Of a stretch of 64,000 nt of DNA, positions 45,319 to 54,835 are shown in pieces. The first letter of the stretch is position 1; the number at the start of each line of letters is the position of its first letter. The notes below the pieces were generated by a model. The model was not told where the DNA came from and made no database searches. It saw only the letters and a list, made by a program, of their open reading frames with translations. The stretch lies in contig CAIMEY010000064.1 in assembly GCA_903840165.1 (NCBI GenBank), forward strand, positions 1 through 64,000. Direction: 5' to 3'. Source of the DNA: an uncultured Myxococcales bacterium (GTDB lineage Bacteria > Myxococcota_A > UBA9042). Position numbers and translations under genes: made by a program.

Positions 45319-46964
45319 CAATGAACTCCGGGCATTCCATGCCCCGGCACCAGCAGGCGCTTGCGATACGCTTCAAAAGCAAAGCGCGGCGAATGCTGTT
45401 CGGTGTGGCAGGTGGTGCAGGTCTTGAGGTCCGGGTGGGCAAAAATCGGCCCATCTTCGCTGACTTTGTGGGCCGCGACGTGCAAGGAGCCGGGGCCATG
45501 ACAGCTTTCGCACTGCACACTGGTCAAACTGCCCATTTTTCCAAGTAAACTGCCGCCGGGCTGGCCGTAGCCGGTGGCGTGACAGGGTACGCAGTCCAGA
45601 TCCTTGTCTTTGGCGGTTTTCACTAAGCCTTCCCAGGCATTGCGATGCAAGTCCTGGGCCGCAAAGGCCGCGACGTCGGTGTGGCACCCTAGGCAGACCG
45701 TCTGGCCGACATAACCGGCTTTGCCCGGCGCAACAGCAGGGATCTCTCCAGCATTCTTGATGTTTTGATCGGCAACGGCGTCATCGTAGCGCTTGACGAT
45801 AGCGGCGATCTGCGCGTCCACAGCTGTGGTCCAGGCCAAGCCAAGGGTGCGCCATGCACGCAAACGCCCTTGAGGCAAAGGTTTTCCTTTGGCATCGACC
45901 GCTGCTTGGCGCCGCTTGTCGAGGTCGGCACGCTCGGCCTCAATGAAGGGCAAAGCCTGCTGCAAGGCCACGGTTGGATGCTGTTGCAGCCCTGCTAGGC
46001 GCTTGTCCAAAGCTTCGATTCGACTTTGCAAATCCACTGCTACGCCCGGCAGCCAAGCGCTTGCGTCGGCCCATTCGCCATTTTGTTGGCTCTGCGGGGC
46101 CAGGGTCAGCGTTGAAACGTAGGCGCCATGCCGTGTTGCATGAACAATTGCGGTATTGCCCTCCTGCTCGAGGTCCAACTCCGGCTCGGTGCGCTCCTCC
46201 AGGCGACCGACAACCACGGCATCCAGGGCCGGGACAGCCCGGGCTAGCTTACGTGAACTGCGCAGGCCGAGATTCGAAAGCGCAACAACGACTTGGGCAC
46301 CGCGCCGCCTCAAACGATCGACTTCATCTCCCGCAGTTTTGGCCACGGCGAAGTCGTCGCCCATCGCTGGATCCACTGCTAGAATACCCACTTGCAGACC
46401 AGATTTGGTCTTGAGGACAATGGACAGTTGCCGTTTGGTCGCTGCGCTGCTTGGTCCAACGCCCAAAACCGGCCAAGGAATCGCTGCATAGGCGGCCTGA
46501 ACCGCGTCACCACCGATTTCTTGGTCCAGACTCGAAAACGCGACCGCAGCTGGGGCAATGGGAACTAGGGCCTGGACAAATGCCTGAACCCTTTGCTCAA
46601 ACTGGGCCTTCTTGCTCGGCGTCGCCATCGACTCCGGGTCCGCCAGCAAGCTGCCGGCGTGGACCACGAGCACAGAATCGTCCTGCTTGCGAAGATCGAC
46701 GACAAAATTGCCGATCCGCTCGATGCCCCCTTTTTGCAAATCAGGCGTACAACCGCAGGGTTTGAGCACGCTCTGCCAGTCCGTCACGGCCACCAGGGTG
46801 ACATGGGGCACAACGGTCAGGCCCAAAGATTGAGCAGGAGAGACAGGGGCTTGCACCGCGTGAGGCGTCGAGGCTGTAGCATCAGAACGACCGCACGCAG
46901 ACTGGCCAAGCGCGGCCCAGCAGACGACAACAGCTAATCCTGCATAATGATGGGGAAAATTCAC
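45318..46964 (-). CDS. tetraheme cytochrome c fused to metallophosphatase-like domain
   Basis: Lipoprotein of 548 residues (lipobox QSAC). The N-terminal half (about 50-290) resembles the 5'-nucleotidase/UshA metallophosphatase fold and carries the KPCGCTPDLQKGG motif of such cytochrome-linked proteins. The usual metal motifs (DxH, GNHE) are not seen, so it is probably inactive as a phosphatase. A helical linker leads to four CxxCH heme sites (424, 458, 485, 516) of the cytochrome c554 kind. The start is GTG at 46964, two bases after the upstream stop. A role in periplasmic electron transfer is likely. Confidence 0.88.
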   Translation of the reverse strand: MNFPHHYAGLAVVVCWAALGQSACGRSDATASTPHAVQAPVSPAQSLGLTVVPHVTLVAVTDWQSVLKPCGCTPDLQKGGIERIGNFVVDLRKQDDSVLVVHAGSLLADPESMATPSKKAQFEQRVQAFVQALVPIAPAAVAFSSLDQEIGGDAVQAAYAAIPWPVLGVGPSSAATKRQLSIVLKTKSGLQVGILAVDPAMGDDFAVAKTAGDEVDRLRRRGAQVVVALSNLGLRSSRKLARAVPALDAVVVGRLEERTEPELDLEQEGNTAIVHATRHGAYVSTLTLAPQSQQNGEWADASAWLPGVAVDLQSRIEALDKRLAGLQQHPTVALQQALPFIEAERADLDKRRQAAVDAKGKPLPQGRLRAWRTLGLAWTTAVDAQIAAIVKRYDDAVADQNIKNAGEIPAVAPGKAGYVGQTVCLGCHTDVAAFAAQDLHRNAWEGLVKTAKDKDLDCVPCHATGYGQPGGSLLGKMGSLTSVQCESCHGPGSLHVAAHKVSEDGPIFAHPDLKTCTTCHTEQHSPRFAFEAYRKRLLVPGHGMPGVH

Positions 46965-46966
46965 GA

Positions 46967-47977
46967 CTAGCGCTTGATTACGGCCACGGGATTGGCCGGG
47001 AATTTGTTCGACGGCAACTTGCAGTTGGCTTTGGAACGGCTCGGATAGACGTCTGAAACCGTGAAGGTGCTGCCCTTGGCGCCTTTGATCGTGCCCGAGG
47101 TCCCCTTGGCCACGCCCTTGTTGTCGCCGCAGCTCAGGGTCAGCACCGATCCAGCGGGCGATTCGCGAATATCAATGACCGGGCACTCAAGATCCTGAGG
47201 TTTATCCACGCATTCGCCACCCTTTTCGATCTGGTTGGCGGCGCACTTCTTCTCTTCTTTGTCGCGCACTTTGGCGCAACGGCCGGTCTGGCGCACGCAG
47301 AAAGTGCCTTCGGCGCATTTGACCCCATCACACTTATTTTCCGGTTTATCCTTGGTTTTGATGCACTTATTGGCCGTCTTGTCGCAGGCTTCGCCCTCGG
47401 CGCAACTGCCGCCACAGGGCTTGTCGACGCACTTGTTGTCGGTGCATTCCTGTTTGTCCGTGCACGCGGCGCAGGGATTCTCGGGTTCGCCCACTTCGAC
47501 GGCGTAACGCCCTTTGCCGCTGGTCGCTTTGAAGCGCACCAAGTAGCGCAAGGACGCTTGAACGTCGAACGTTTCTTTGATCGTGATGCCGCTGCCGGGC
47601 TGGATCGTTCGCTCCAAAACGCGGTCGCCCACTTCGGTAAAGATGGTCACCAAACCGACAATGCTCGATTCTTCCCATTTACCAATAGAAATGCGTAATT
47701 CGAGCTTGCCATCCTTTTCTGGCTGAAAAAAGCGCCAATCCTCGCGGTCGCCCAGCGCCACGTCCAGGCGATCCTCGGTTGGCTCTAATCGCTTGAAAGG
47801 TCTGGCCTTTTCTCGACTTTCATCGCCATCTGGATCGCGGGTCGTCTGGCCCGAACAGGCGAGCAGGAGCATCAGCCCCGCCATGAGCAGTGCAGTGCAC
47901 AAGGAAAACCCGTTGAAAGGTCCCGGCAAACAGCCACGCGTGCTTGAGGTGCAATGGAGGCCCAGCGGTGATGTCAT
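46967..47977 (-). CDS. Cys-rich lipoprotein heading the cytochrome operon
   Basis: Lipoprotein of 336 residues (lipobox LLACSG). After a beta-rich domain (about 60-180; FFQPEKDGKLELRIS, RYLVRFKATSGKGRYAVEV) like bacterial pre-peptidase C-terminal folds, there is a Cys-rich segment (about 185-275) of CxxxxxCxxxxC repeats with Lys/Asp spacers. A final small beta domain (about 280-336) follows. I chose ATG at 47977, with AAGGA eight bases upstream. First gene of the operon 47977-42824. Confidence 0.75.
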   Translation of the reverse strand: MTSPLGLHCTSSTRGCLPGPFNGFSLCTALLMAGLMLLLACSGQTTRDPDGDESREKARPFKRLEPTEDRLDVALGDREDWRFFQPEKDGKLELRISIGKWEESSIVGLVTIFTEVGDRVLERTIQPGSGITIKETFDVQASLRYLVRFKATSGKGRYAVEVGEPENPCAACTDKQECTDNKCVDKPCGGSCAEGEACDKTANKCIKTKDKPENKCDGVKCAEGTFCVRQTGRCAKVRDKEEKKCAANQIEKGGECVDKPQDLECPVIDIRESPAGSVLTLSCGDNKGVAKGTSGTIKGAKGSTFTVSDVYPSRSKANCKLPSNKFPANPVAVIKR

Positions 47978-48581
47978 GGTGCGAATCCTTGGTGCCCAGT
48001 GTGGCATTTTCCCAGTCATTCCAAAGGACTTCCCTCAGTGCCGCGCACGCAACTCGGTTGGGCGGCCCAGGGCAGTCGCCTGTAAGCTAGCGACGCGCAT
48101 GGAACGGGTCAAGCCAGTGCCGCAATTGCGTGGGAAACTGCAGAGACCCTGGCTGCGATGGGGGGCAGCGATGCCGGTCCCCAGTTGGCAGGCATGGTCA
48201 ACCTCATGGAAGTGAACGGTTTGATGCGTCTTGGCCATGGGAACCTGGCGCCAATTCAGCCATCAAGGAACCCGCGGTCAGTCCACTCGGTTGGCCGTTG
48301 AGCAACGCAAAATACCACTCATAAACAATGTGTTATGTCGCATTGCTTGGTTCAAGCAGCGCCAACCTGCGCCGTGGGCACCACCTTGGCGGATGCGCGC
48401 CAGCTAGCGTACATTGGCGACCGAGCGGCTGCCCGGGCGTATGCGATCAGGCCCCGTAGCAGTCTGAAATACAAGGAAAACTCCGGAAACTGCGACCGCC
48501 TGGGAATGCGCGGTGCGCTCCCCTGGTTGAGCGCGAGAACGGACGGCGCGCGCGAACTCGCCGCGGTCAGGGAGAAAGCCT
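47978..48581. other. 604-bp divergent intergenic region
   Basis: Lies between the divergent cytochrome operon and the protease gene. An AT-rich patch at 48300-48345 contains TTGAGC and TAAACA at 18-base spacing, a weak promoter candidate towards the protease. Nothing else is recognisable. Confidence 0.45.
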
Positions 48582-51482
48582 TTGCCCATTTGCTCAACAA
48601 TTCAACGTCTATGGGTGCCCCTCCTTGGCCTGCTGTGGCTCAGTTCGGCTTGGGCTGTGCCAGCGCCGGCACCCCGCTTTGACGACCTCATGCCCGCAGA
48701 AGTCATTGGCGCACGCAGCTTTGTCGCGCAGCACCCGAGTTGGGATGGCCGTGGCTTGGTGGTTGCGGTCCTCGATACCGGCGTGGACCCACGGGCACCG
48801 GGCCTGCAAAAGACAACGACAGGGGCCGTGAAGGTATTGGAGGCGCGCGACTTTTCGCAGCAAGGGGATGTGGTCCTTGACCTTGCCGAGGTGACCCAAA
48901 CCCCAGGTGGCACGCGATTGCGCCAAGGATCCCTGGAGTTGCGCGACGTCGATCGTCTGCCTTTTCAGCCAGTCGATGGGCAGTGGTGGCTGGGCCATTT
49001 TTCTGAAACGCAGATCGGTCCGGAGTCCCTGCGCGACCTCAATCATGACGGCAAAACGACTAGTGAATTGGCCCTGCTGGTCTGGCGCGATGGTCCCGGT
49101 CCGGACGACGTCAAGGCGCTACTCGACCTCAACGGCGACGGTTCTGCGGTCGGCGATCCGGTCATCGGCCCTTACCACGTGGCCCAAGAGTTGTTTGTTC
49201 CTGCTGCTCGTCAAGCAAATCAAGATGTTGCCATGCTTAGTTTGGCCTTTGAGCCGGACCTGGCGCATCAAACGGCGCAGTTGCATTTCACAGACGGTAG
49301 CCATGGGACACATGTAGCTGGAATTATTGCGGGATATGGCGTGTTTGGTCACGCGGGCTGGGACGGCATTGCCCCGGGGGCGCAGATCCTGAGCCTAAAG
49401 ATCGGCCACAATGGGCGATCGGGCGGCGCGACCACCCCTGAATCATTCAAGAAAGCGCTGGAATTTGCCGCGAGATATAGCCGCGTCCACGGCCAACCGG
49501 TGGTCGTCAACGCCTCCTATGGCATTGGCAGCGCCAGTGAAGGCCAAAGCGACATCGACCACCTCGTGGACAAACTTGTCCAAGAAAATCCGTTATTAAC
49601 CGTCACTTTCTCCGCTGGAAACGCCGGTCCAGGCCTATCGAGCATTGGCACGCCAGCCGCCGCCGACTTGGCCATTGCCGCGGGCGCCCTGTTGCCCAAG
49701 GATGCCGCCGCGACGCTGTATACGGGAAAACCCATCCAAGATGAGGTGTTTCCCTTCTCTTCGCGGGGGGGCGAATTGAATAAGCCCGAGTTGGTAGCCC
49801 CGGGCGTAGCGACCACCAGCGTACCGGTCTGGGACGGGCGGGAGATGAAGAATGGGACGTCGATGGCCTCGCCACAAATTGCTGGTGTTTTTGCCCTGTT
49901 GTGGTCCGCCGTGCTGGCGCAAGAACCGGGCCACAAGCCCGGCGGATGGCACAGCGGTCTGTTGCGCCGTGCCCTGATTTGGAGCGCGAAGCCCCTGCCA
50001 TCCTTGGGTCTTTTGGACCAAGGTCACGGCGTTCCCGACGTGAGCCGGGCCCTTGCGCTGGCACATCGCCTAGCGAGTTCGGCTGAAGCCCAGGCAACCC
50101 TTGGTTATCACCTTGAAAGCTCTGCTCCGCGACCCGATGGCGCCCGCACGCCGGCCACGTACCTGCGCGGCTTTGTGCCCGACGGGCAGTACGTGCTGCA
50201 CACGCAGGTGCACGCGCTGTTACCGGGCTACTGGACTGCGGAAGAACGTGAACGATTCTCTGGCATTTTCGACATCAAGGTTGAGGGCGACTGGCTCGAA
50301 GTCCTGAGGCCGCGCCTGGTGCTGCGCGGCGAGAAACCGGGCAGCTTCGAAGTCCGGGTCAAACCCGAAAAGTTAAAGGCACCAGGTCTTTATGTCGCGC
50401 GAGTTCTTGGGCGAGCGCCCGGCGCCTCAAGCGACGAAACTGCCTTTGAATCCTGGCAAGTGGTCATCGTCCCGGAACGTTTTGACGGGGCGGGACCTCA
50501 GGAAAGGCATTGGAATGATGTCACTTTGCCGCCGGGCCGAACGTGGCGACAGTTCGTCCTGGTCCCACCGGGTGCCAAACACGTCCGCGTCACAGCGAGC
50601 CGCGTTGGCGCTCAGTTCGCCGATGCCGGCCTGGCGATCTTCGACCCCGACGGCGAACGGCTAGGGCGCACCAAGAAGCCGATTTCCTCGCAATCCGGCC
50701 AAGATGCCCAGTGGATGGCAGCGGGTGAGGAACTCAAGCCAGGCGTCTGGGAAATCGACCTCTTTGGCCAAGTTTCAGCCCAGCTAGCGAGCCACGTCGA
50801 CCTTGAGGTCAGCTTCACATCGCTGCACATAGACGGCGTTGCGAAACTGCGAGCGAATTCAGGCGGTCTCGCCAAAGGTAGCGTCACATTGACCAATTGG
50901 TACGACCGGCCCCTGCTCGGCAGCGCCCGGGCAACCATCAGCGAGGCCGTCCACAGCGATGAACACCATTTCTCAAGCGATAATGGGGTGTTCAAGATGA
51001 CGCTCGGTCCACAGTTTCAAGGAGCCCGCTTGCAACTGAGCCTGGACAAAGCGTTCTATCAGCGGTGCACGGACGTAGCGGTGGTGGTCAAGGACAGCAG
51101 CGGCCATGAGGTGGCATCCGGCGGATTCGCCAGCCCATCCATGGAAATTGACTGGAGAAAGCCAGCAGCAGCCGAAGCGACCTACAGCATAGAGGTCTGG
51201 CCAGCTTGGACCCACCGCCTGCCCCAAGCCCAAGGCTCCGAGCCGCGCTGGACATTGCAGGTAGAACAGCACCTGCAGTTGACCAAACCGATTGGCCTGG
51301 ATGTCCAGAGCCGTGATGGCGCTCAAGTCAATGCTTTTCCTCTAGTTCCCTTGGAACTAACCATCAAGGCCCAGGAGGCGCTGCCGATGGCACCCGACAA
51401 ATTCCATTGGGCCGGCGAGGTGGATATCCGCAGTCGCGACGGCGCGGTGCGCTGGCTGGTACTACCCGTGGAAAGTTTCTGA
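48582..51482 (+). CDS. secreted subtilisin-like protease, tripeptidyl-peptidase II type
   Basis: S8 serine protease of 966 residues with an N-terminal signal peptide (cleavage near AWA-VP). The catalytic set is Asp65 (VAVLDTGVDP), His241 (GSHGTHVAG), Asn347 (SAGNAGPG) and Ser427 (NGTSMASP). The long insert of about 175 residues between Asp and His, and the GVDPRAPGLQKTT sequence after Asp, are features of tripeptidyl-peptidase II rather than classical subtilisin. The C-terminal 500 residues are beta-rich. The start TTG at 48582 has AGGGAG upstream. Secretion of a TPP II-type enzyme is unusual and suggests predatory or scavenging digestion. Confidence 0.88.
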   Translation: MPICSTIQRLWVPLLGLLWLSSAWAVPAPAPRFDDLMPAEVIGARSFVAQHPSWDGRGLVVAVLDTGVDPRAPGLQKTTTGAVKVLEARDFSQQGDVVLDLAEVTQTPGGTRLRQGSLELRDVDRLPFQPVDGQWWLGHFSETQIGPESLRDLNHDGKTTSELALLVWRDGPGPDDVKALLDLNGDGSAVGDPVIGPYHVAQELFVPAARQANQDVAMLSLAFEPDLAHQTAQLHFTDGSHGTHVAGIIAGYGVFGHAGWDGIAPGAQILSLKIGHNGRSGGATTPESFKKALEFAARYSRVHGQPVVVNASYGIGSASEGQSDIDHLVDKLVQENPLLTVTFSAGNAGPGLSSIGTPAAADLAIAAGALLPKDAAATLYTGKPIQDEVFPFSSRGGELNKPELVAPGVATTSVPVWDGREMKNGTSMASPQIAGVFALLWSAVLAQEPGHKPGGWHSGLLRRALIWSAKPLPSLGLLDQGHGVPDVSRALALAHRLASSAEAQATLGYHLESSAPRPDGARTPATYLRGFVPDGQYVLHTQVHALLPGYWTAEERERFSGIFDIKVEGDWLEVLRPRLVLRGEKPGSFEVRVKPEKLKAPGLYVARVLGRAPGASSDETAFESWQVVIVPERFDGAGPQERHWNDVTLPPGRTWRQFVLVPPGAKHVRVTASRVGAQFADAGLAIFDPDGERLGRTKKPISSQSGQDAQWMAAGEELKPGVWEIDLFGQVSAQLASHVDLEVSFTSLHIDGVAKLRANSGGLAKGSVTLTNWYDRPLLGSARATISEAVHSDEHHFSSDNGVFKMTLGPQFQGARLQLSLDKAFYQRCTDVAVVVKDSSGHEVASGGFASPSMEIDWRKPAAAEATYSIEVWPAWTHRLPQAQGSEPRWTLQVEQHLQLTKPIGLDVQSRDGAQVNAFPLVPLELTIKAQEALPMAPDKFHWAGEVDIRSRDGAVRWLVLPVESF

Positions 51483-51531
51483 ATTTCTGGGCTAATATTG
51501 CGCCCTGCCCTGCCTTCCGCTCTGGAGAACC

Positions 51532-53589
51532 ATGTCCACGCCAAACGATGCCATCTTACTTGCCAGCACCAATGCGGGAAAAATCGCTGAGTTTGCAGAG
51601 CTTTGCCAATCCTTGTCCCTGCAAGCGGTGACGCCGACGCAATGGCAACAACGCACCGGCCAGCCTTTGCCAGACGCCGAGGAAACAGGCACAACGTTTC
51701 AGGAAAACGCGCTCATCAAGGCCTTGGCAGCCCATAAGCAAACCGGCTTGAACTGCGTGGCCGACGATTCTGGCTTGTGCGTTCAAGCGTTACAGGGCGA
51801 ACCCGGCATTTACTCAGCGCGCTACGGAGGCGGCAAATCCGACGCCGAGCGACGCGCCCACCTGCTTGCAAAGCTGGAGGAAATCGACGATCGCCGCGCA
51901 CACTTTTCCTGCGCTCTGGTGCTAGCCGGACCCTTGGCAGCAGGGCCAGGTTGCGGCTACAGCGAGGATGGCATCGCTTGGCGCGCATTTGCTGGCCGGA
52001 CCGACGGTCGATTGCTGCGAGAGGAACAGGGGACTAGCGGATTTGGCTATGATTCCTTGTTCTTTCACGATGGTTTGGGCGCCACGTTCGCGCAGGTGGA
52101 TGCCAGCGCCAAGCACGCCCTGTCGCACCGCGGTCGCGCCTTTGCCCAGCTGGCGTTGTACCTGACTGCAACGCAACTGCGCGCCAGCCAAACGCAAAAG
52201 CCCCTATACGTACGACCGGCCGCCCTGCAAGCTTTGGCGCTGTCCATGGGCCTCTGCGCAGAGAAGTCCTTTCGTTACGCGGATGTCGCATTGGAACAGG
52301 CCCTAGGGCGTCACCCCACGCTGGGCAGCAAGGAAAGGGCGGCGGTGGCGCAGTTGCACTGGCACGCCTTGCGCCGCTTGGGGTTCTTTCGGCTTGCGAT
52401 TCAAGCGTTGCGCGGCACGCAGGCACCGAATTCAGCCCCCGATCCGCTGCAGTTGCGCCACGCCGACGGACAGGCCCTGGCCATCCTCAGTGCGGCCGAT
52501 GTGGACGCGTTCGGCCAGCCCCTGCCTCCCCTGGGCAAGCGCAATGCCGCGTCATGTCTGCAGGATCTGTCGACGCGAACCCCTACGCTCACCCTGCCGC
52601 TGCCAGCCGATGCCTACGGCAAAGCGCTCAGGGCCGCCGCGCACGTCGCGCAGGCCTGGCCCGAACGGCAGCGGTTGGCCATTGAACTAGGCTATACGGA
52701 AACGTTTCTGTCCTTTCTAAGCGAGGAGCTTGGTGCCGAACACGCACAACTGGCCCTGCAGTACCTCAATCATCGCGGGCCTTTAACCGTGCGGGCCAAT
52801 CCTTCGCGCATAACAACCGCGCAACTGCAGGCTGTTCTTGCAGCCGCGCAAATCGCAAATGCGCCGCTACCGGGCCTGCCCAATGGCATCTTGTGCCTCG
52901 ATTCTGGACGGTTAACGACATTGCCTGAGTTCAATGCCGGCGCCTTTGAAATCCAGGACGAAGGCAGTCAGCGCATTGCAGCCTTGGTGGCAGCACAACC
53001 GAGCGAAACCGTACTCGATTGGTGCGCCGGCGCTGGTGGCAAGACCTTGGCCCTAGGTGCCGACATGGCGGGACAAGGTACCTTGATTGCCCTGGACAAC
53101 CATGCGAAACGCTTGACTGAATGCACACGTAGAGCCCTCAGGGCCGGCCTCAACGTGCGCACCGAAGTCCTTGGCGTCCATAATCCGCGATTGCCCTTGG
53201 CCGATGCCGTCTTGGTCGATGCGCCCTGCTCTTCGACCGGAGCCCTGCGCCGCAATCCAGAACTGCGCTGGCACTTAGACGCCAGTTGGCTGAGCCGTTT
53301 CCCTGAGCAACAACTGGCGATTTTGCAGCGGGCAAGCCAATTTGTGAAACCGGGTGGTCGTCTTGTGTACGCCACGTGCTCGCTGATGCGGCGCGAGAAT
53401 GAGGGCGTCGTGGCGTCCCTGTGCGCGGCCGATCCTGGCTGGACCATTGAGCAGGAACAACGCATTGGACCGGCCGATTTGGCCTATTTGCGCACCATGC
53501 CCCTTGCCGAAACGGGTGCCGATGGCTTCTACTGCTGCGTCCTACGCCGCGCCACTACCAAGCGCCAACGGAGTGCAAGTGCCTTATAA
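51532..53589 (+). CDS. rdgB-rsmB: RdgB pyrophosphatase fused to RsmB-like rRNA methyltransferase
   Basis: One unbroken frame of 685 residues joins two enzymes. Residues 1-220 are a RdgB/HAM1 dITP/XTP pyrophosphatase: LASTNAGKIAEF, TTFQENALIKA, ADDSGL, GTSGFGYDSLF and the SHRGRA end. Residues 225-685 are a RsmB/Sun-type m5C methyltransferase: a helical N-part, the AdoMet loop LDWCAGAGGKT (about 495-505), VDAPCSSTG (Cys566) and YATCS (Cys616). Both active sites look complete. GGAG precedes the ATG. It overlaps era at its 3' end. A sequencing frameshift joining two genes is possible but no stop or start remnant is seen at the junction. Confidence 0.88.
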   Translation: MSTPNDAILLASTNAGKIAEFAELCQSLSLQAVTPTQWQQRTGQPLPDAEETGTTFQENALIKALAAHKQTGLNCVADDSGLCVQALQGEPGIYSARYGGGKSDAERRAHLLAKLEEIDDRRAHFSCALVLAGPLAAGPGCGYSEDGIAWRAFAGRTDGRLLREEQGTSGFGYDSLFFHDGLGATFAQVDASAKHALSHRGRAFAQLALYLTATQLRASQTQKPLYVRPAALQALALSMGLCAEKSFRYADVALEQALGRHPTLGSKERAAVAQLHWHALRRLGFFRLAIQALRGTQAPNSAPDPLQLRHADGQALAILSAADVDAFGQPLPPLGKRNAASCLQDLSTRTPTLTLPLPADAYGKALRAAAHVAQAWPERQRLAIELGYTETFLSFLSEELGAEHAQLALQYLNHRGPLTVRANPSRITTAQLQAVLAAAQIANAPLPGLPNGILCLDSGRLTTLPEFNAGAFEIQDEGSQRIAALVAAQPSETVLDWCAGAGGKTLALGADMAGQGTLIALDNHAKRLTECTRRALRAGLNVRTEVLGVHNPRLPLADAVLVDAPCSSTGALRRNPELRWHLDASWLSRFPEQQLAILQRASQFVKPGGRLVYATCSLMRRENEGVVASLCAADPGWTIEQEQRIGPADLAYLRTMPLAETGADGFYCCVLRRATTKRQRSASAL

Positions 53590-54835
53590 AAAAGCAAATC
53601 CGCGGCAGAACCGTCGTCCCAACCCGCCGCGCAATGAGCCACCGCGGTCGCCGCAGGCCCAGGCGAGTTCTCGCCCTGAGGACGCGCCGATCGTGCTGCA
53701 CACACCGAGTTCGCCACGCAGTTTTCGCTGTGGTCACGTGACTTTAACTGGGCAGCCTAACGTCGGAAAGTCGACGATGCTCAACCGCTTGGTCGGCGAC
53801 AAGATCGCCATCGTCAGCCCCAAGCCGCAGACCACACGCGATCAGATTCGCGGCATTTGGTCGGGAACGGACACGCAGGTGGTGTTCCTCGACACGCCCG
53901 GGATTCACCGCGCCCGCACGCCGCTGAACCGCGCCATGGTGGGACTTGCGATTGAAGCCCTTGAATCTGTAGATGTTGTCGTTCTCGTCGTCGACGCGCA
54001 GGTCGCCGCCAAGCACATCGAGCAGCAGCAGAAGTACCAACAACGCCAAGCCAACTACATCAAGACAGCGCGTGGGACGACCGCCGATAACGAAGTGACC
54101 GCAGGCCATTGCGCCCAGGAAGAGACTGCGGCCGATGAAGACGCGGCGGCGGTTGATGAGGCGTCCGCGGTGGATGAAGCGTCCACGGTTGACGAGGATC
54201 CTGCGCAAGCACCGGTCAACAATGTGTTTTTGAACCTCGGCATCGTCCCTGGGGATCGCCGGGTGATTCACAACATCCTGCGCTACAACCAGAAATGGAT
54301 GATCGCCCTGAACAAGACGGACGCGGTCAAACACGTTCGCTTGTTGCCGGTCCTGCAGGCCTACGGCAGCGCACCCGGGGTCGGCGCGATCGTGCCGGTG
54401 AGCGCCCGCAGCGGCGATGGCCTTGCCCAGATGCTGCAAGCCATTCGTGCATATCTACCTGAACGTCCTGCAGAATATGCAGCTGACGAACTAACTGACC
54501 GCAGCGTCCGCTTTCTCTGTGCCGAGTTGGTGCGAGAACAGGTATTCTTGCAGACGCAGGAGGAGGTGCCGTATGGCGTCGCCTGCGAAGTGGAACAATT
54601 CGCCGAACTCCCCGATCTGACACACCTTCAAATCCTTGTTCACGTTGAAAAGCCTGCCCAGCGCGCCATCTTGGTCGGTGCCGGTGGACAACGGATGAAG
54701 GCCATCGCCTCGGCCGCACGTTTGGGCATGGAGCACCTGCTCGGCCGCAAAGTATTTTTAGAGGTCCACGTCCGCGTCGAACCGGATTGGTCCAATCGGG
54801 TAGAAATGCTGAAACAATTCGGATACATCTTATGA
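53579..54835 (+). CDS. era: GTPase Era with insertion and N-terminal extension
   Basis: Era binds 16S rRNA near its 3' end during 30S assembly. It shows G1 GQPNVGKST (58-66), PQTTRD (G2), DTPG (105-108), NKTD (245-248), VSARSGDG (G5) and a C-terminal KH domain with GAGGQRMK. At 418 residues it exceeds the usual ~300. About 50 Pro/Arg-rich residues precede the G domain. Some 75 extra residues lie between G3 and G4, including an acidic VDEAS repeat (about 185-207). GTG at 53579, with GGAG six bases upstream, is chosen; it overlaps the previous stop. The following gene overlaps by ATGA. Confidence 0.92.
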   Translation: MPYKKANPRQNRRPNPPRNEPPRSPQAQASSRPEDAPIVLHTPSSPRSFRCGHVTLTGQPNVGKSTMLNRLVGDKIAIVSPKPQTTRDQIRGIWSGTDTQVVFLDTPGIHRARTPLNRAMVGLAIEALESVDVVVLVVDAQVAAKHIEQQQKYQQRQANYIKTARGTTADNEVTAGHCAQEETAADEDAAAVDEASAVDEASTVDEDPAQAPVNNVFLNLGIVPGDRRVIHNILRYNQKWMIALNKTDAVKHVRLLPVLQAYGSAPGVGAIVPVSARSGDGLAQMLQAIRAYLPERPAEYAADELTDRSVRFLCAELVREQVFLQTQEEVPYGVACEVEQFAELPDLTHLQILVHVEKPAQRAILVGAGGQRMKAIASAARLGMEHLLGRKVFLEVHVRVEPDWSNRVEMLKQFGYIL

